A DNA stretch of 64,000 nucleotides. Source: Candidatus Gastranaerophilales bacterium. Lineage in GTDB: Bacteria; Cyanobacteriota; Vampirovibrionia; Gastranaerophilales; Gastranaerophilaceae. Made by a program: the position numbers and the translations under genes. Shown here piece after piece: positions 54,966-63,683 of the stretch. The DNA is taken from contig CAJUNK010000001.1 of the NCBI GenBank assembly GCA_910587815.1, positions 103,387 through 167,386 of the forward strand. The letters are read 5' to 3'. A model generated the notes under the pieces. The model saw nothing but the letters and a program-made list of their open reading frames with translations. It was not told where the DNA came from and did not search any database. The first letter of the stretch is position 1. Every line of letters starts with the position of its first letter.

Positions 54966-56182
54966 AAAACTTGCTCCAGTATGGCTTTTGCCACATTTTG
55001 TTTACTGCTTTTTTCAATATGGGTTATGTTTTCATTTTTATCTATTATCCAAACCTCGTTTTCATCAGTGTTTAGCGCGGTTTTTGCTTCATTTGCAATC
55101 ATAAAATCGGCGTTTTTAGCTGTCAGCTTTGCTTTTGCAGTTTCGATAATATTTTGTGTGCCTAATGAAAAACCTATTGTTTTTTGATTTTTCTTTTTTA
55201 TTTTGCCCATTTCCTTTAGTATGTCAGGGTTTTGAACTAATTCTATATTTATTGTATCACTATTTTCTTCTTTTGAGATTTTATTTTTAGAAGGATTTTT
55301 AACCCGATAATCAGAAACTGCCGCTGCCATAATAAGTAAATCTGCTTCCTGAAAGGATTTGCACACTTTTTCAAACATTTCTTGTGCTGTATTTACATTT
55401 GTAACATCATAGGGGCGGTCTATTTTTGGGATGGTGCTGATTAATTCAACGTGATGGCCCAAACTATAGGCAAAATCCGCCAGGCATAAGCCCATTCGAC
55501 CTGATGATGCGTTAGAAATAAAGCGTACAGGGTCTATCCATTCTTTTGTGCCACCTGTTGTTATTATTATATGTTTTTTTTGCGTTAAATTGGTTGAAAC
55601 CTGTGCAGGACTAATGGTTTCAATGATTTTTTCATAAATTTTTTCAACGCTTGCCATTTTGCCTTTTCCTTTATATCCGCAAGCAAGCAGTCCTGTTTCA
55701 CTTTCGACGATTTTAGCGCCTTCATTTTGAAGGGATTTTATGTTTTTTTGAACAAAAGGATTATTTAGCATACCAGTATTCATTGCAGGGGCAATGATGA
55801 CGGGCTTTTTGGAACCCAGGTATGCGTTAAATATGCTTGTGATGAGGTTATCTGCTATTCCTGAAGCAAACTTTGAAATAGTATTTGCTGAAATTGGCGC
55901 AATGACAAATAAATCAGCCCAATCTGCAAGTGAAATATGCTTTGTATCTTGTTTTGGGGCAAACATATCACAATAAACAGGGTTATTTGAAATAGTTTCA
56001 AGCGTTTTGCAGCCTATAAATTCAAGAGCAGAGGGGCTTAGCACCACTTTTACATCAAAATTTGCCTTAACCAGCATTCTAATGAGTTCGCATGTTTTAT
56101 AACAAGCGATAGAACCTGTTAAACCAATAAGGATATGCTTTTTGGGTGAATTTTCAAAATTTGGTAAAAAATTAGTGTTCAT
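54962..56182 (-). CDS. coaBC: Bifunctional phosphopantothenoylcysteine synthetase/decarboxylase
   Basis: A 406-residue enzyme of coenzyme A synthesis. The CoaC flavoprotein half (about 15-190) has GLTGSIACYKTCELIR, ANTISKFASGIADNL and the APAMNTGM substrate loop. The CoaB half (about 200-406) has ITTGGTKEWIDPVRFISN and ASSGRMG. ATG 56182 is chosen for the GAGGA upstream; an in-frame ATG at 56197 is less likely. It overlaps the end of gmk by 11 bases. Confidence 0.95.
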   Translation of the reverse strand: MNTNFLPNFENSPKKHILIGLTGSIACYKTCELIRMLVKANFDVKVVLSPSALEFIGCKTLETISNNPVYCDMFAPKQDTKHISLADWADLFVIAPISANTISKFASGIADNLITSIFNAYLGSKKPVIIAPAMNTGMLNNPFVQKNIKSLQNEGAKIVESETGLLACGYKGKGKMASVEKIYEKIIETISPAQVSTNLTQKKHIIITTGGTKEWIDPVRFISNASSGRMGLCLADFAYSLGHHVELISTIPKIDRPYDVTNVNTAQEMFEKVCKSFQEADLLIMAAAVSDYRVKNPSKNKISKEENSDTINIELVQNPDILKEMGKIKKKNQKTIGFSLGTQNIIETAKAKLTAKNADFMIANEAKTALNTDENEVWIIDKNENITHIEKSSKQNVAKAILEQVL

Positions 56183-56747
56183 TTTTTTCCTCATCATAAA
56201 CTTTTTGAAGTTTTGTTAAGGCATTTTCAATTTCATCATTTTCAATATTGTATTTATAATTTTTAGCTAGCTGTAATTCTTCTTTTACTTTATCTAGACG
56301 TTTTTTTATAGCATCTTCATCTTCTGTATTGCGCCCGCGGAGCCGTTTTTCAAGCTCATCAAAATTTGGCGGCGTGAAAAAAATGGTAACGCAATCTGGG
56401 AATTTTTCCATAATCTTTTGTGCGCCTTGAGTTTCAATTTCCAATATGACGTCAGCCCCTTTGTTTAGTGCTTTTAAGACAAATTTTTTATTTGTGCCGT
56501 AGTAATTATCTGAATATTTTGCCCATTCTAAAAATTCATCATTTTTTATTGAATTTTCAAATTCTTCTTTTGTAACAAAAAAATAATTTACCCCATGAAC
56601 CTCTCCTGGGCGCGGTTTTCTAGTGGTTTGGGATATTGAATAAATTATATTGTTATTATTATGGAAAAATTTTTCTAAAATCGTGCCTTTTCCAACCCCT
56701 GAAGGGCCTGTGATTACGAATAATTTTCCTTTTTTTGTTGTTTCCAT
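56172..56747 (-). CDS. gmk: Guanylate kinase
   Basis: A 191-residue enzyme phosphorylating GMP to GDP. Walker A is TGPSGVGKGTI; TRKPRPGEVHGVNYFF, EWAKYSDNYYGT and LEIETQGAQKI are the GMP-binding and lid elements. ATG 56747 is chosen because it follows a perfect -10 box at 56754-56759; a longer in-frame start at 56795 would lie upstream of that box, inside a terminator. The usual rpoZ gene between gmk and coaBC is absent here. Confidence 0.95.
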   Translation of the reverse strand: METTKKGKLFVITGPSGVGKGTILEKFFHNNNNIIYSISQTTRKPRPGEVHGVNYFFVTKEEFENSIKNDEFLEWAKYSDNYYGTNKKFVLKALNKGADVILEIETQGAQKIMEKFPDCVTIFFTPPNFDELEKRLRGRNTEDEDAIKKRLDKVKEELQLAKNYKYNIENDEIENALTKLQKVYDEEKNEH

Positions 56748-56759
56748 TTGTAAATTATA
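56748..56759 (-). promoter_or_regulatory. -10 box placed for a leaderless gmk mRNA
   Basis: On the minus strand TATAAT (56754-56759) is followed by six bases and the gmk ATG at 56747. There is no Shine-Dalgarno in between. The spacing matches those at argS and obgE. Confidence 0.6.
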
Positions 56760-56777
56760 CACTAAATTTCTATATAA

Positions 56778-56801
56778 AAAAAGGTGGCATGCCACCTTTT
56801 T
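56778..56801 (-). terminator. Terminator before gmk
   Basis: AAAAAGGTGG and CCACCTTTTT surround a CATG loop, followed on the minus strand by more T residues. It ends the LysM/EF-hand transcript just upstream of the gmk promoter. Confidence 0.85.
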
Positions 56802-56859
56802 CCTAAAACCTTGAAAGCTCTGTTATTAGGCTTCTTTTGCCTTATTTTTATGCTGTTTC

Positions 56860-57729
56860 TTAAAATTTTTCAGGATGTTTTTCTTTGTATTGGTTTACAA
56901 ATTCTGTTTTTATTTCGGTTCTTTCATCGCCTTCTGTGCTTGCGATTCCGTCCCAGTGGGCAAAAGAATTAAATTCAATTATACCATCTTGTTTGCCTTC
57001 TTCGCTATCTGAAACATCTAAAATATGATAGTATTGCGCTATTTCATCTTGTTCTAGAACGCCATCACCATTGAAATCGAAGAAATTATGCACATTTGCA
57101 ATTTTTGTAAACATTTCTGTCATATTGTTTTCTTCTATTTTTGCAGGGTCTTTTTTATACTGTTCTATAAATTTATTTGCTTCTTTTTCTATATCTTTAA
57201 GGTCTATATCATCATAATGATTGCTGTATTGGGTTAATTCACCCATTATATATTCTTTTAAATCCAGGGTTTTGTTGTCTTTTGATGTATTGTAGGTTTC
57301 AATTTGAGATTGGGCAATTGCCATATAAGGTTCAAGTGTGGCTTCGCCTTCAGGGATTGATTCTCCTTCTTTTAATACTGAAAAATCAGGGGTGTTTGCT
57401 AGTGCTTTTGTGTAGGCTTCGCCATAGGCTTTGTTGTATTGTTTTTGATATTCTTCATTATCTAATTTAATATTTGATATTTTACTGCCAGCTGCTTCAC
57501 CAGCTGCTGCTGCGTTTATGGCTGTGTTTGCTGACCAATCTGCAAATGCGGAAAATTTTTCTGTGCCATCTTTTTTGCCACCAGTTGTTTTTGACTCATT
57601 TTTCTTTGCTGCACTGTCTTTTGGCTGTGTATCGTCAATGTCTTTTATTTTAATTTCAGTAATATCTTTTTTTGTAAAATCTTCTACTGTGGCTTTTTTT
57701 TGTATTGTCTTTTTCATCATCATCTTCAT
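56860..57729 (-). CDS. EF-hand protein, probably the 3' part of a frameshifted LysM gene
   Basis: The frame encodes up to 289 residues. A canonical EF-hand loop, DFNGDGVLEQDE, lies in the C-terminal third. Two degenerate ones may flank it (DNKTLDLKEYI and EEGKQDGIIEFNSF). The first 20 or so residues of this frame, a Met/Lys-rich run, look like out-of-frame translation of the Asp-rich end of the LysM frame. Joining the two frames across an 8-A run gives one continuous protein of about 369 residues. Calcium binding is likely; the role is unknown. Confidence 0.7.
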   Translation of the reverse strand: MKMMMKKTIQKKATVEDFTKKDITEIKIKDIDDTQPKDSAAKKNESKTTGGKKDGTEKFSAFADWSANTAINAAAAGEAAGSKISNIKLDNEEYQKQYNKAYGEAYTKALANTPDFSVLKEGESIPEGEATLEPYMAIAQSQIETYNTSKDNKTLDLKEYIMGELTQYSNHYDDIDLKDIEKEANKFIEQYKKDPAKIEENNMTEMFTKIANVHNFFDFNGDGVLEQDEIAQYYHILDVSDSEEGKQDGIIEFNSFAHWDGIASTEGDERTEIKTEFVNQYKEKHPEKF

Positions 57730-57970
57730 CTAAATCTTCATCTTCTATTTGAACTTCAAAGCCATCATATTCAGGCATTTTTAGTTCATCATCAGCAAAA
57801 ATTAAATCGGGATTTTTTATATCGTTTAATTCAACCATTTTATCTACAATTTTTGCAATTTCAGCATTAGAAACTTTCTCACCATTTTCTGTTTTATAGT
57901 GGTTTTGTGCTATTTTCCAAAGGCAGTCACCTTTTTGTATAGTGTAGTTTCCAATTGAATTAATGCTCAT
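57656..57970 (-). CDS. LysM-domain protein, 5' part of the frameshifted gene
   Basis: A 104-residue frame starting MSINSIGNYTIQKGDCLWK. The LysM motif (about 8-65) has YTIQKGDCLWKIAQNHY and the NPDLIFADDELKMP end, suggesting peptidoglycan or glycan binding, although no signal peptide is visible. An Asp/Glu-rich linker follows, then a nonsense-like basic tail after the 8-A run at about 57693-57700. GAGGAA lies before the ATG. One base less in the A-run would fuse it to the EF-hand frame. Confidence 0.72.
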   Translation of the reverse strand: MSINSIGNYTIQKGDCLWKIAQNHYKTENGEKVSNAEIAKIVDKMVELNDIKNPDLIFADDELKMPEYDGFEVQIEDEDLDEDDDEKDNTKKSHSRRFYKKRYY

Positions 57971-58197
57971 TTTATAAATTCCTCGGTTTTATATTATTGT
58001 TCTCTCTTTTATATATAAAAACGATATATTATAAAAAATTGCCTCTTCGTGTGAAGAAATGTAAAACAAGCTTCATATTTCTTTATATTATTATTTAGCT
58101 TATTTAGCCAGCTTTTCAATATTAATTTTATATAGGTGTTCACCCGTTCATATAATATCTAGGTTTATCTGTACAATAAAGATGAGTTATAAATTTA

Positions 58198-58222
58198 AAA
58201 CCCCGATTTTGTCGGGGTTTTA
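58198..58222 (-). terminator. Terminator of dnaG-rpoD
   Basis: AAACCCCGA and TCGGGGTTT with a short T-rich loop lie just past the rpoD stop; the A/T flanks allow termination on the minus strand. Confidence 0.88.
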
Positions 58223-58227
58223 AATAT

Positions 58228-59298
58228 CTATACTTCAATATATTCTTTTAATCTTTTTGAACGGTTAGGGTGGCGAAGCTTTCTTAGTGCTTTTGCTTCA
58301 ATCTGACGAATTCTTTCACGGGTAACGCCGAATAATTGACCAACTTCTTCCAGGGTTCTTTGTCTGCCATCATCCATACCAAACCTTAATCTTAAAACAT
58401 CACGTTCCCTTGGAGAAAGACTGCCCAATACTTCGGCTAAATCTTCTCTTAAAAGCTCATGTGCTACAGTTTTTACAGGGGCATCGGCATCTTTATCTTC
58501 AATAAAATCACCCAATCTTGAATCTTCTTCTTTACCGATAGGTGTTTCAAGGCTTAAAGGTTCTTGTGCCACTTTTATGATTTCGCGCAATTTATTTATT
58601 GAAATACCCATTTCTACAGATAATTCTTCTTCAGATGGTTTTCTTGCAAGTTCTTGCGCAAGTTTTCTTGTTACTTTCTTTAATTTATTGATGGTTTCAA
58701 CCATGTGAACTGGTATTCTTATTGTTCTTGCCTGGTCTGCAATTGCTCTTGTTATAGCTTGGCGAATCCACCATGTAGCGTATGTTGAAAATTTATATCC
58801 TCTTTCGTGGTCAAATTTTTCAGCAGCACGAATTAAACCCAAGTTTCCTTCTTGAATTAAATCTAAGAAAAGCATGCCGCGTCCTACATATTTTTTTGCA
58901 ATACTTACAACAAGCCTTAAATTTGCCTGAACAAGTTTTCTTTTGGCAACAGCGCCTGGTTGTCCGCCTGCAACTATTTTTCTTGCAAGGTCAATTTCTT
59001 CATCTGCTGTTAAAAGTTTAATTCTGCCAATTTCTCTTAAATACATTCTAACAGGGTCATCAATGGAAATGCCTTTTGGTACAGCAATTTCGTCGCTTTC
59101 TTCATCTTCATCGTCCTTTTCAAAGAAAGCGGAGCTTGATAGTGTGCTAACATCAATTCCTGCTTGCGATCTTATTATATTTGAAATATTGTCTGTTTCA
59201 AGGGCGGAGCTTTCAAAAAAGCTGTCATCTGCCATATCTTCTGAATCTTTATCCACTACACTAATTACAGATTGGTCTGAATTTCTTTTTCTTGTCAT
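58228..59298 (-). CDS. rpoD: Primary RNA polymerase sigma factor (sigma-70/SigA)
   Basis: A 356-residue group 1-type sigma factor. An acidic N-terminal region 1.1 remnant (1-75) precedes region 1.2 ([16 protein letters not shown]) and region 2 ([26 protein letters not shown] with the -10-recognising [21 protein letters not shown], partly visible as [14 protein letters not shown]). Regions 3 and 4 follow, with [16 protein letters not shown] and the -35-binding helix [18 protein letters not shown]. It lies 32 bases behind dnaG, a reduced macromolecular-synthesis operon. GTGGAG precedes the ATG. Confidence 0.96.
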   Translation of the reverse strand: MTRKRNSDQSVISVVDKDSEDMADDSFFESSALETDNISNIIRSQAGIDVSTLSSSAFFEKDDEDEESDEIAVPKGISIDDPVRMYLREIGRIKLLTADEEIDLARKIVAGGQPGAVAKRKLVQANLRLVVSIAKKYVGRGMLFLDLIQEGNLGLIRAAEKFDHERGYKFSTYATWWIRQAITRAIADQARTIRIPVHMVETINKLKKVTRKLAQELARKPSEEELSVEMGISINKLREIIKVAQEPLSLETPIGKEEDSRLGDFIEDKDADAPVKTVAHELLREDLAEVLGSLSPRERDVLRLRFGMDDGRQRTLEEVGQLFGVTRERIRQIEAKALRKLRHPNRSKRLKEYIEV

Positions 59299-59330
59299 TT
59301 AAATTCTCCACTTTTGATTGTTGTTATTTT

Positions 59331-61208
59331 TTAAAGATTTCCGCTTAGGATTTCCTTGGTAATTATGATTTTATCTTCTTCTGTAGCATCTGCTTTTCTG
59401 TTTTTCTGCCTGAGCTCTTCTTTTTTTAAATTTTTTTCTAATTCATTCAGCCTTAGAAAAGTTTCTTGCACAGATTGAATATAATCATTGTATGAAAGTT
59501 TTTCAAATTCTTGTGAGGAAAATACTTTATCTGTTAAATCTTTTTGTGCTTCGTTATCATCATAAAACTTAGAAAAAAGTTTTTTTGCTATTGATTCAAC
59601 ATTATCAGCCTCTAAAATTGTTTTGTCAATGTTCTCGAGTATCTTAAAATTAGCGTCGCACTTAGGTTTGTAGCCATTGATTGCTTGTGCAAAATATACC
59701 TTTTTTTCAGGAGTATTTGCTTGCAGGGCTAATTTTATCAGATTGCCTTCCATCCTTTCATAGCGTGCATTTAGGTTATTCTTAGCAATTTTTTTATAAA
59801 GGAATTTAGACGGCTCAATTGTTACATTTTGATACAATTCTTCTGAATGTACTTGACTGACCTCTACCTGTCTTTTTAAGACGGTTTCATCTATATTAAG
59901 TTTAAACGAGATATTTTTAATGTAATCGGCTAAAATGATGGGATTTTTGATTTCTTGTAAAATATACACTATTTGTTGTACTAGTTCACTTTTTTCTTGT
60001 GCTGATGGTGATTTTGGAGCGTTTTTAAATAGTGAATCAAGTTCAAAATCTAACAAAAGCGGGGCATGCTTTACTTCATTTTTATAATTTTCAGCACCGA
60101 ATTCTCTTATGTACTCATCAGGGTCTTTGCCACCAATTTGCGAAACTACGCGGATTTCGCAAACGCTATCATTTGAATTTGTATAGCTTGAATCATATTG
60201 TTTAATATTTCCAAGGCCTGAAAATATTTCTTTGATGACAGCTGCGCCAAGTTTTGTAGCTTTTTTGCCCGCAGCGTCTTGGTCAAAGGCCAGAAATATT
60301 CTTCTGCTCATCGTATAGCGGGATAAAAGCTTGATGTGCTGCGGAGTGAGGGCTGTTCCGCATGATGCGACAGCATTTTTGACACCATTTATTTGGGCTG
60401 ATATTACATCAAAATATCCTTCCATTATAATTACACCATCTTCTTCTTTTATGGCGTCTTTTGCTCTGTTTAGCCCAAATAATACAGAGCTTTTATTATA
60501 AACAGAAGAATCAGGCGAATTAAGGTATTTAGGGTTTTGCCCATCTAAAATTGCCCTTGCGCCAAAGGCTATAGGGTTGTTATTTATGTCTATAATAGGA
60601 ATTATAAGGCGGTTTTTAAATCTGTCTAAAAAATCACCATTTTTTTCATATAAAAGGCCTGCTTTATACATTTCATCATTTGTGAAGCCTAATTCGCGAA
60701 GGTGATTTTTTAGTTCAAAATTTGAATTTGGAGCAAGACCTAAAAAGAAGCTTCCAATTGCAATGTCTGATACGCCTCTTTTTTCAAGATACAAAAGAGC
60801 TTTATCATTGCCTAAAAGCTTATTGTGGTAAAATTCCATTGAATATTTAAGGGCTTCTAACAGTCTTTCTTTTTCTTTTTTATATTCTTTGACATCTTTA
60901 TTAGATGAAGCTTTTGGCAATTCTATCCCAAGAATTTCAGCTTGTTCTGTTATGACTTCTGCAAAACTTTGTTTATTTATTTTCATCAAAAAAGCAAGCA
61001 CATCGCCGCCTTCTCCGCAACCAAAGCACTTGAATATTTGCCTAGATGGAGTAACAGTAAAAGATGGTGTTTTTTCATTGTGGAATGGACAAAGGCCCAT
61101 GTAGTTGTGTCCTGATTTTTTTAGCACAACAAATTTTGAAATTACATCCACTATATCTAGCCGGTTTTTGATTTCCTCGGTTACTTGTTGATAAGTTAAT
61201 TCTGCCAT
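59331..61208 (-). CDS. dnaG: DNA primase
   Basis: A 625-residue primase that makes RNA primers at the replication fork. The N-terminal zinc domain has ligands C40, H43, C61 and C64 (CPFH, CFGC). The polymerase core (about 120-320) carries FGARAILDGQNPKYLNSP, and the TOPRIM motif EGYFDVISAQ and AFDQDAAGKKA follow. A C-terminal helical DnaB-interacting region extends from about 430. It is upstream of rpoD in the same transcript. Confidence 0.95.
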   Translation of the reverse strand: MAELTYQQVTEEIKNRLDIVDVISKFVVLKKSGHNYMGLCPFHNEKTPSFTVTPSRQIFKCFGCGEGGDVLAFLMKINKQSFAEVITEQAEILGIELPKASSNKDVKEYKKEKERLLEALKYSMEFYHNKLLGNDKALLYLEKRGVSDIAIGSFFLGLAPNSNFELKNHLRELGFTNDEMYKAGLLYEKNGDFLDRFKNRLIIPIIDINNNPIAFGARAILDGQNPKYLNSPDSSVYNKSSVLFGLNRAKDAIKEEDGVIIMEGYFDVISAQINGVKNAVASCGTALTPQHIKLLSRYTMSRRIFLAFDQDAAGKKATKLGAAVIKEIFSGLGNIKQYDSSYTNSNDSVCEIRVVSQIGGKDPDEYIREFGAENYKNEVKHAPLLLDFELDSLFKNAPKSPSAQEKSELVQQIVYILQEIKNPIILADYIKNISFKLNIDETVLKRQVEVSQVHSEELYQNVTIEPSKFLYKKIAKNNLNARYERMEGNLIKLALQANTPEKKVYFAQAINGYKPKCDANFKILENIDKTILEADNVESIAKKLFSKFYDDNEAQKDLTDKVFSSQEFEKLSYNDYIQSVQETFLRLNELEKNLKKEELRQKNRKADATEEDKIIITKEILSGNL

Positions 61209-61357
61209 AATTTATTAATACTTCCATTATCTTTTAACACCAAAACACAGTTTTTTGTATATATTTGTTTTGTTTTGTCAAAAAAGTTTACAAATAATGT
61301 AATTTTTACAATTTTTATAGTATTTTGTTTAATGAGGAAACAGATTTTGGGTTAAAA

Positions 61358-62359
61358 ATGGAAAAGAAAGCTTATGTAGCTGAAATTTCATCCGGTAATT
61401 TCCACCCTGTGGAAAAATTTCTATCTGAATGCAATGGTGATTTTAGCTCCTTTTTTAATAAGCTTCGCGATGAATACTTTAAAGATGATTTAGCAAAAAT
61501 TTATTCTATTTTGCTTCAAAAAACGACAGATTTAGAACTATTAAGATATTTAATTAGGGAAATTGATGCTCTAAGACACCCTGATAATTTGGATGATTTA
61601 TTGGATTTCTTGCTTGCAAAGGATTCACATGCTATATCAGGCGAGGATTTAAATAATTTTATAGATATCCGTGTTTTATGCTTGAAGGCTGTTTCTAACT
61701 ATAAGCAAATAAGGACTATTGAGTCTATTTTATACTGTTTAAATAACAAAAAAGAACATTATAAATTTCGCTTGGCAGCAGCTGAAGCACTTGGTAAAAT
61801 TGGTGATAGAAACGCTGTAGAATCTTTGATAGATATTGTTTCAGATGAGAATGAAAAATCTTTATATGTTAGAGAATCTGCCGCAAAAGCCCTCGGCATG
61901 ATAGGAGATATGCGGGCTGTAGACCCTTTTTTAAGCATACTTGAGGCTAAAAAAAGTTTTCTTGATAAATTTACATTTTTAAAAGAAAGAGTGATAGAAG
62001 CTCTTGGGAAGATAGATATATCTTGCAACAAGAGAGTGATTTTTGTTTTTAAAAATGCGCTTTTGGATGAATCTCCACAGGTGAGACTGAATGCTGTTGA
62101 ATCTTTAATGAATTCCGGTGCAGATGAAGCTTTTGATTTAATAAAAGATATGCTTTTTGATTCAGATGAGGAGGTTGCAAGAAGTTCTGTGATAGCGCTT
62201 TATAATCTATCTGATGAGAAAATTTTAAAAGAAATATTGAATGATGAAAATATGCCCTATTATTGCAAAGAAGAAGCAAGGGCAATTTTGGATGAAGAAT
62301 TTGGGGAAGATGCATACAAGGATGCTGTGAATGATTTTTGTCCGGAAGATGAGGAATAA
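61358..62359 (+). CDS. HEAT-repeat protein
   Basis: A 333-residue all-helical protein. From about residue 100 there are PBS-lyase-type HEAT repeats: RLAAAEALGKIGDRNAVESL, VRESAAKALGMIGDMRAVDP and KERVIEALGKI. Such repeats form protein-binding solenoids; cyanobacterial CpcE/NblB proteins use them, but no phycobilisome genes are present. ATG 61358 is preferred to an upstream TTG at 61325. The queC start follows four bases after the stop. Confidence 0.85.
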   Translation: MEKKAYVAEISSGNFHPVEKFLSECNGDFSSFFNKLRDEYFKDDLAKIYSILLQKTTDLELLRYLIREIDALRHPDNLDDLLDFLLAKDSHAISGEDLNNFIDIRVLCLKAVSNYKQIRTIESILYCLNNKKEHYKFRLAAAEALGKIGDRNAVESLIDIVSDENEKSLYVRESAAKALGMIGDMRAVDPFLSILEAKKSFLDKFTFLKERVIEALGKIDISCNKRVIFVFKNALLDESPQVRLNAVESLMNSGADEAFDLIKDMLFDSDEEVARSSVIALYNLSDEKILKEILNDENMPYYCKEEARAILDEEFGEDAYKDAVNDFCPEDEE

Positions 62360-62362
62360 ATT

Positions 62363-63094
62363 TTGGTAAAAAATTTTTTGCAAAGTAAAGTTGATGAATT
62401 GAGAAGGAAAAAATCTGCTGTAGTTTTACTTTCTGGCGGGCTTGATTCTTATGTAAGTTTTGCGGTTGCAAAAGAATATTATGATGTTAAATTAGTCCTT
62501 ACTTTTGATTATGGACAAAGGGCTGCTAATGATGAAATATCCGCATCTGCCAAGATGTGTGATAAATATGGGGTGGAGCATTGTGTGGTAAAATTACCAT
62601 TTTTAGCAGAAATTAGTAAAATTGCAGGATGTGCTCTGAATGATAAAGATAAAGAGCTTGAATTTGAAAAACTTGACAAAGAGAGCATGAAAGCAGTTTG
62701 GGTGCCAAACCGTAATGGATTATTTTTAAATGTTGCTGCAAGTTATTGCGATGCGTATAATTATGATTGTATTGTCTTTGGTGCAAATAAAGAAGAGGCA
62801 GGCACTTTTAGTGATAATTCGACAAAATTTTGCAAAATGGCAGATAGCTTTTTTATGTATTCTACAAACAAGCATCCAAAGGTATTTGCACCTTTAATGA
62901 ATATGGAAAAACACAGAATAATAGATTTTGCAGTAAACTTGGGTGTGGATTTAAGTTTGCTAAAGAGCTGTTATAATGCAAAAGATGACAATGAATCTTA
63001 TAAAAATCACTGCGGTGTTTGTGAAAGCTGTAAACGCTTGAAAAATGCAATTTTGAAAAGTAGTAATAAGGACTTGATAAAACTTTTCTTTTAA
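62363..63094 (+). CDS. queC: 7-cyano-7-deazaguanine synthase
   Basis: A 243-residue PP-loop enzyme of queuosine synthesis that makes preQ0 from 7-carboxy-7-deazaguanine. The PP-loop is LLSGGLDSY at about 22-30. The zinc site uses C203, C217, C220 and C223 (CGVCESC), and LTFDYGQRA is typical. The start is TTG at 62363 with GAGGA seven bases upstream. It is coupled to the HEAT-repeat gene. Confidence 0.93.
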   Translation: MVKNFLQSKVDELRRKKSAVVLLSGGLDSYVSFAVAKEYYDVKLVLTFDYGQRAANDEISASAKMCDKYGVEHCVVKLPFLAEISKIAGCALNDKDKELEFEKLDKESMKAVWVPNRNGLFLNVAASYCDAYNYDCIVFGANKEEAGTFSDNSTKFCKMADSFFMYSTNKHPKVFAPLMNMEKHRIIDFAVNLGVDLSLLKSCYNAKDDNESYKNHCGVCESCKRLKNAILKSSNKDLIKLFF

Positions 63095-63128
63095 ATGATT
63101 ATATAAAAGAAGATTAGTAATTAAAATT

Positions 63129-63683
63129 ATGAAAAGTATTTTTATAGATAAACAAATAACATACACAGGGCGTGAACTTTCGCCTCATTGGATTTATAAA
63201 AATTTTAATATACAAGGCAGTGCTATAGTTTCATTTATAGGGCCTGTTCGGGTAGATTTATCTGAAATGGTGGATATTGAAGATGTAATTAATAATGAAC
63301 CTATATCATCTGATTTAATGTTGAATTTTATTATTGAAGATTTTGAAGTTTCATTACATCATGCTGTTTCAAATCAACGACTTTTTATATGTATTATAAA
63401 AGAAGTTTTGGAAAATCGCGGCGTCATTATAAAAAGAGAAGGGGATGATTTATTTTTTAATGGCAAAAAATTATCTGTATCTATTGCAACAAAATCTATA
63501 ACTTCTTCGCTTATTCATACAGCCTTAAATATTGTATCTAATGGTGCGCCTATTGAAGTTTCTTCATTGAACGAGATGGGAATTTTTGATATAAAAGAAA
63601 TTGCAAATAAAATTATGAATAAATTTGTGTTTGAAATTGAAGATATGAATTTTGCGAAGTCCAAAGTGAGAGGGGTATTTTAG
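63129..63683 (+). CDS. DUF366-like protein
   Basis: A 184-residue protein starting MKSIFIDKQITYTGRELSPHW. SLHHAVSNQRLFICIIKEVLE and KKLSVSIATKS, with a preserved HxA/N core, match my recollection of the DUF366 family. The function is unknown; the position behind queC raises the possibility of a link to deazaguanine or tRNA modification. The following gene starts directly after its stop. Confidence 0.72.
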   Translation: MKSIFIDKQITYTGRELSPHWIYKNFNIQGSAIVSFIGPVRVDLSEMVDIEDVINNEPISSDLMLNFIIEDFEVSLHHAVSNQRLFICIIKEVLENRGVIIKREGDDLFFNGKKLSVSIATKSITSSLIHTALNIVSNGAPIEVSSLNEMGIFDIKEIANKIMNKFVFEIEDMNFAKSKVRGVF

